Source of the DNA: Cloacimonetes bacterium SCGC AAA252-N17
GTDB lineage: Bacteria > Cloacimonadota > Cloacimonadia > JGIOTU-2
Length of the DNA stretch: 10,798 nucleotides
Reading direction: 5' to 3'
Assembly (NCBI GenBank): GCA_000404785.1
Contig: ASNI01000043.1
Coordinates: forward strand, 1-10,798
In this document: positions 7,272 through 10,798 of the stretch, piece after piece
Position numbering within the stretch: the first letter of the stretch is position 1
Layout of the letters: each line of letters begins with the position of its first letter
Notes under the pieces: model-generated
Told to the model about the DNA's origin: nothing
Seen by the model: only the letters and a program-made list of their open reading frames with translations
Database searches by the model: none
Made by a program: the position numbers and the translations under genes

Positions 7272-10200
7272 TTACTTCATTAGTTCTTCTGCTACTATGA
7301 GTGTTTCCGGTTCTTCCTCAATCCTTTTAGCTGTATCAATTATTTTATCAAGGTAGGATTGCAGTATTAATTCCAGCAACTCCTCAATTGCTTTTTCGGC
7401 TTTCTTTATATTTAACCTTCTAATAAATTTATATACACCTTCTGGTAAGGATCGTAAATTCTTCGCAGTAAAAATAAAATCTTCTAAATAGTCTTTTTTT
7501 GTAGGTACTAATTCTTTTAATTTACTAAGAATATTTATCGCTTTCCCAGTATGTGGTGAGATTGTAGAATTCGTTCTAGTTATAAATAGGTTATCCTTAG
7601 CTACCTCATACTTATCATAAAATGATTTAGATATACTATCTGCATCTTCATTCATAGAAGCTTCAAACAGCTTAAAAGCATCTTCTGGTGATAATGCAAT
7701 ACTTTTTTCCTTATCTATCCCCAATCTAAATGAAAACCCATCTCCTTTTTCCCCAAACACAATCACCCCTTCTTGTTCTTTTTTCTGAGTTCTTTTAATC
7801 TTTGATCGATGCGGTATTTTCAACGCTTTATCAATTTGTTCTTTTGGTACAGCGTCAACTAGCTGCCTGTATTTTGTGTCCCATGATTCTTTTTCAAATT
7901 CTTCTTTTGCTTTATTGTATTGTTCGTGGAAATATGCTTTCAATTCCTCGTCTGGATGTAATACTTTTGTATCTTCTCCAAGAAGATGATTGATCATTGC
8001 CTTCTTTAATGTCGTTATTTCCTTGATATGAATCTCATTTTCTCCAATATAGGTAGGAAAGTAATTATAAATAAATAAAGTATCATATAATTGTTTCCCT
8101 ATTCTATTTATTCTACCCACCCTTTGTATTACTTTAGTTGGATTATATGGTATATCGAAATTTATCACAATATCAGCTCTGTTAGGGTTTAATCCTTCTG
8201 AGAGTGTATCTGTGGAAATAATAACATCATAATCATTATCCTGATTTTCTGATGTAGCATCAAAGTTTTGTTTTATTATTTTCTTGTTCTTCTCAGACGC
8301 TTCTTTCGATGAATAATAAAACACTCTTAATGCATCTTTTACATTTTCATATAAGTAATGTGCTGTATCTACATATTGTGAGAACACTACGATTTTTCTT
8401 TTAGGATTTTCTTCTAATTTTTTATTAATATTTTTTATAAAATTATCTAATTTGGGATCTTTTTTTATACCCTCAGAGAACCATTCATCTTTAATATTTT
8501 CTAGCAGCTTTATATCATATTTCAAATCCCTTATAAAACTTAGCTTTTCATCATCCCTCAGTTCTTCAATAGGGATAAATACCAATCCTTTTTCTATATG
8601 TTTCTTCAATTCATTCTCAAATGTGTAATTAGCAATATCCATCTGTTCATCATCATCTAAGTTCGATAATATATCTGGCACTTCTGGTAATGTCCCCTTT
8701 TTATATATTGGCACTTTCTTTAGTTTCTCATAATAATCTTTTACTGTGTTCATCGATGAAATCATTGAATCCAGAGAACTTCTAAATGCGGCGATTGAGC
8801 TTTCAAATCGTGCAACCAATAATCTTTTCATGAATTTTGCCAGGTTTATCTGTGTTACTTCAAACAGCTCTAGATCTTGTCCTTCTTCCTCCATTTTTTT
8901 TCTGAATCTTTTAAAATCTTTAAGATAGAGTACTGGTTTATATCTCGCTCCAATTAGTCCTGTTTCCTCATCTGATATCGTTTTTAGGGTTTTTAAATAT
9001 AATCCAGTTAAATCTCCAAGATCATAATTCATTAGCTTAGGTGGTTCTACCTTTGCACTCTTAAATCCATGGCGTTCAATATCATCTTTATATTTTTTGA
9101 TATTTTCCAAATCAATCCTTGATCTTCTAATAGTTACAGGTTCCAGTATATTTCTAATCTTTTTTGAGAGCTCGGTAATTCTGTATTCCAATTCTTTATG
9201 TGTTGCTTTTTTCTTCAGTCTGTCTTTATTGATATCCTTATATTCTTTTACGAGTTCCCGAAATTGCAACGACAAATTATCTACTGTTCTTATGGTTGAT
9301 TTCGATGGTATTTGGAATAAACTGATCATCGAGAAAATATCTTGTGGTCTATTATTAAATTGTGTTGCAGTAAGAAGCATTACTTTATTACCCATACATA
9401 ATCTATGGAGCAGCATGTAATCCCTTGTATTCTCATTTCTATATTTATGTGCTTCATCTACAATTACTAAAATCTGAGGATTTCCCCATGTGTTCTCTAC
9501 CATATCAATCGCTTTATGTATGGAACCAGAATTAAACACAACTGCATTTACACCGAACATCGGTCTATATAGTTCATCCCATTGTTTATTTATTTGTGGT
9601 GGACATATAATTACTACTTTTTTTCTTAAATTATGTGCTACTGCAGAAGCAATAATACTCTTTCCAAGTCCAACAACATCAGCGATTAAAACGCCATTAT
9701 GTATTTTTATTTTTTCTATTACCTCTTTTATTGCATCTGTTTGGTATAGAAGGTTTATAAATTTACCTTCTGTTATCTCCTCCGGTAGCGCGAGTTCTTC
9801 GTCTGTCTCTATAAGAAAATATTCATATAGCACTCGTAAATAAAAATAATATGGTTTAAATAACTTATCGATCCAGATCTTTTCAGTTACTTCACTGTTA
9901 AAATCCTCAATATGGTCCTTATCTGCTATTATAATTGCAGTTTCCCATAATTCGTCAAATATCTTTTTTCCTTTAACATATTCATCGTAAAGTATTACAT
10001 TTATCTCATGCTGTTTTTGTAAACCTAAGTATGACAAGTTACTCGATCCAGTGATCATAGTACCTGGTTGTAAACCGCCTTGATTATTTTCTTCTTTATG
10101 TTCAAAAAGATACATCTTCGCATGGTTTGGTTTAGCAGTTTTTCTTATTTCAAGTGTTCCATCCTTAATTTTATTATAAAAGAGTAAAAAGGATTCTTTC

Positions 10201-10514
10201 TTATCGGGTGTATCAAAAAATTCTGTATCATTAATAATTTGAGTAAGTGCTCTAAGGTAATTAATCTTTTGCGTTTGCCTTGATTGATTTATCTGCATTT
10301 TTATCTCATATTCTTTTATGAGATTCATTACACTTTTTTCAATATCCAATCCCACAAGGATCTTAATATTTTTATCATCTAAATTTTTATATATTTGTTC
10401 AAATCCGGAAAAATAAAAATACCCGATCAAAAAATAAAGATTATCACACCCGGGTAATAATTTCTCAATAATCTCTTTTAAAAATTGGTTTTGATTAGTA
10501 ATTAATTTAGCCAT
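7272..10514 (-). CDS. phospholipase-D-like nuclease fused to SNF2/DEAH helicase
   Basis: The 1080-residue protein has two parts. Residues 1-200 form a PLD-like domain: 'HAKMYLF' gives His131 and Lys133, and TGSSNLS at 155-161 completes one HKD-type motif. The usual Asp seven residues after the His is Glu138. One motif per chain implies dimerisation for cleavage. Residues about 250-850 form a superfamily 2 SNF2-like helicase: GLGKS (Lys285, Walker A), VDEAHK (Asp353-His356, Walker B), TAT at 382-384 (motif III), 'KIVVFSQY' (motif IV), 'SEGLN' (motif V) and QRVGRINRIG at 797-806 (motif VI). A charged C-terminal region follows. ATG 10514 has AAGGA five bases upstream. The gene precedes the methyltransferase by 17 bases. 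Likely role: ATP-driven DNA translocation and cleavage in a restriction or anti-phage system. Confidence 0.92.
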   Translation of the reverse strand: MAKLITNQNQFLKEIIEKLLPGCDNLYFLIGYFYFSGFEQIYKNLDDKNIKILVGLDIEKSVMNLIKEYEIKMQINQSRQTQKINYLRALTQIINDTEFFDTPDKKESFLLFYNKIKDGTLEIRKTAKPNHAKMYLFEHKEENNQGGLQPGTMITGSSNLSYLGLQKQHEINVILYDEYVKGKKIFDELWETAIIIADKDHIEDFNSEVTEKIWIDKLFKPYYFYLRVLYEYFLIETDEELALPEEITEGKFINLLYQTDAIKEVIEKIKIHNGVLIADVVGLGKSIIASAVAHNLRKKVVIICPPQINKQWDELYRPMFGVNAVVFNSGSIHKAIDMVENTWGNPQILVIVDEAHKYRNENTRDYMLLHRLCMGNKVMLLTATQFNNRPQDIFSMISLFQIPSKSTIRTVDNLSLQFRELVKEYKDINKDRLKKKATHKELEYRITELSKKIRNILEPVTIRRSRIDLENIKKYKDDIERHGFKSAKVEPPKLMNYDLGDLTGLYLKTLKTISDEETGLIGARYKPVLYLKDFKRFRKKMEEEGQDLELFEVTQINLAKFMKRLLVARFESSIAAFRSSLDSMISSMNTVKDYYEKLKKVPIYKKGTLPEVPDILSNLDDDEQMDIANYTFENELKKHIEKGLVFIPIEELRDDEKLSFIRDLKYDIKLLENIKDEWFSEGIKKDPKLDNFIKNINKKLEENPKRKIVVFSQYVDTAHYLYENVKDALRVFYYSSKEASEKNKKIIKQNFDATSENQDNDYDVIISTDTLSEGLNPNRADIVINFDIPYNPTKVIQRVGRINRIGKQLYDTLFIYNYFPTYIGENEIHIKEITTLKKAMINHLLGEDTKVLHPDEELKAYFHEQYNKAKEEFEKESWDTKYRQLVDAVPKEQIDKALKIPHRSKIKRTQKKEQEGVIVFGEKGDGFSFRLGIDKEKSIALSPEDAFKLFEASMNEDADSISKSFYDKYEVAKDNLFITRTNSTISPHTGKAINILSKLKELVPTKKDYLEDFIFTAKNLRSLPEGVYKFIRRLNIKKAEKAIEELLELILQSYLDKIIDTAKRIEEEPETLIVAEELMK

Positions 10515-10522
10515 GCAATTCC

Positions 10523-10651
10523 TTAATATTCTTTTTCTTCTGGTGCCACATAAAAACCAGTTTCAATTTTTTCTTTTAATTCAATAATCCCTTCCCTTCC
10601 TGTCAATTTTTTAATTATTTGTATAAATGAGTCCACTCTAAAAAGTTCAAT
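10523..10651 (-). pseudogene. 3' end remnant of an unrecognised gene upstream of the helicase
   Basis: An open frame of 42 codons ends at TAA 10523-10525, eight bases before the helicase ATG. It reads like a real protein C-terminus: amphipathic helices 'FIQIIKKL' and 'IIELKEKIETGF' and the tail YVAPEEKEY. There is no ATG; the only plausible start is GTG at 10634-10636 with no Shine-Dalgarno sequence, and an in-frame stop lies at 10652-10654. The best reading is the tail of a larger first gene of the operon whose 5' part has been lost, next to a palindromic element. I do not recognise the family. A 37-residue protein from the GTG, or a chance open frame, remain possible. Confidence 0.45.
10621..10650 (-). 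promoter_or_regulatory. possible promoter for the helicase operon
   Basis: On the minus strand TTGAAC (10645-10650) and TTATAC (10621-10626) are 18 bases apart, a fair match to sigma-70 -35 and -10 boxes. They lie about 100 bases before the helicase start, inside the remnant frame. Such matches are common by chance in AT-rich DNA. Confidence 0.25.
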
Positions 10652-10663
10652 TTAAGAAATCGA

Positions 10664-10765
10664 GAAACCGTTGAAACGGTTAATGCATTTTTTTGTTTCA
10701 TTAACCACCAACTTAAGTTGCTGGTTAATAGGAAGATAGCTAATTGTAACCGATTTATCGGTTTC
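10664..10765. repeat. composite palindromic element with 7-bp terminal inverted repeats
   Basis: GAAACCG (10664-10670) and CGGTTTC (10759-10765) bound a non-coding unit of about 102 bp. It contains three palindromes: AACCGTT/AACGGTT (10666-10681, 2-base spacer), a 30-base near-perfect palindrome centred on CAACTTAAGTTG (10700-10729, one C/C mismatch), and AACCGAT/ATCGGTT (10748-10763, 2-base spacer). GGTTAATG at 10678-10685 can also pair with CATTAACC at 10699-10706, giving alternative folds. The layout resembles REP/BIME or MITE-type elements; operators for a missing regulator are an alternative. No transposase is in the window. The bases beyond 10765 to the window end show nothing I can assign. 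Confidence 0.6.
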
Positions 10766-10798
10766 CAAATATTTGATGCATTTTCTAACATATTTCTA

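Noticed and set aside
3258..10514. A complete DISARM or BREX system
   Set aside because: The SNF2 helicase plus adenine methylase is reminiscent of DISARM, but no DrmA-, DrmB- or PglZ-like protein is encoded in the window.
10664..10765. A CRISPR array
   Set aside because: The repeats are inverted palindromes of differing sequence without regular direct repeats or uniform spacers, and no cas gene is present.

Overview
The window has two parts that do not belong together by composition or function. Positions 1 to about 3290 (+ strand) hold a moderate-GC fatty-acid synthesis operon in the order fabH (3' end only), fabD, fabG, acpP, fabF, with short or overlapping spacers and good Shine-Dalgarno sites. 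Gene order and protein style fit a Gram-negative bacterium, possibly a candidate phylum of the FCB group (Cloacimonadota- or Ignavibacteria-like). That placement is an inference from memory of such genomes, not a demonstrated assignment. Palindromic repeats of the CCCCACA..TGTGGGG and CCCCTCT..AGAGGGG kind, seen on both sides of the junction, are compatible with it.

From about 3290 to 10651 (- strand) lies a much more AT-rich operon that looks like an ATP-dependent restriction or phage-defence module. In transcription order it has: the 3' end of an unrecognised gene (10523-10651); a 1080-residue protein with an N-terminal phospholipase-D-like nuclease domain fused to an SNF2/DEAH helicase (7272-10514); a large Eco57I-type adenine methyltransferase with a probable PD-(D/E)xK-like N-terminus (4037-7254, split by a one-base frameshift at 5610-5613); and a DUF2971-family protein (3258-4037) whose start codon overlaps the methylase stop (TAATG). 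The likely logic is that the methylase modifies self DNA while the helicase-nuclease attacks unmodified DNA; DUF2971 has no known role here.

The two parts meet tail to tail at about 3264-3300. There fabF loses the end that should carry the GFGG(H/T)N active-site loop, and the DUF2971 gene also appears to lose its C-terminus. One breakpoint damaging two convergent genes suggests a deletion or recombination junction, or a chimeric assembly, rather than a clean insertion.

The far end (10652-10798) is non-coding. It holds a composite of palindromes about 102 bp long, bounded by a 7-bp inverted repeat, right beside the truncated gene remnant. A second palindromic repeat has inserted in frame inside the methylase gene, and a third palindrome lies between acpP and fabF. 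A 21-bp tandem duplication sits inside the DUF2971 gene.
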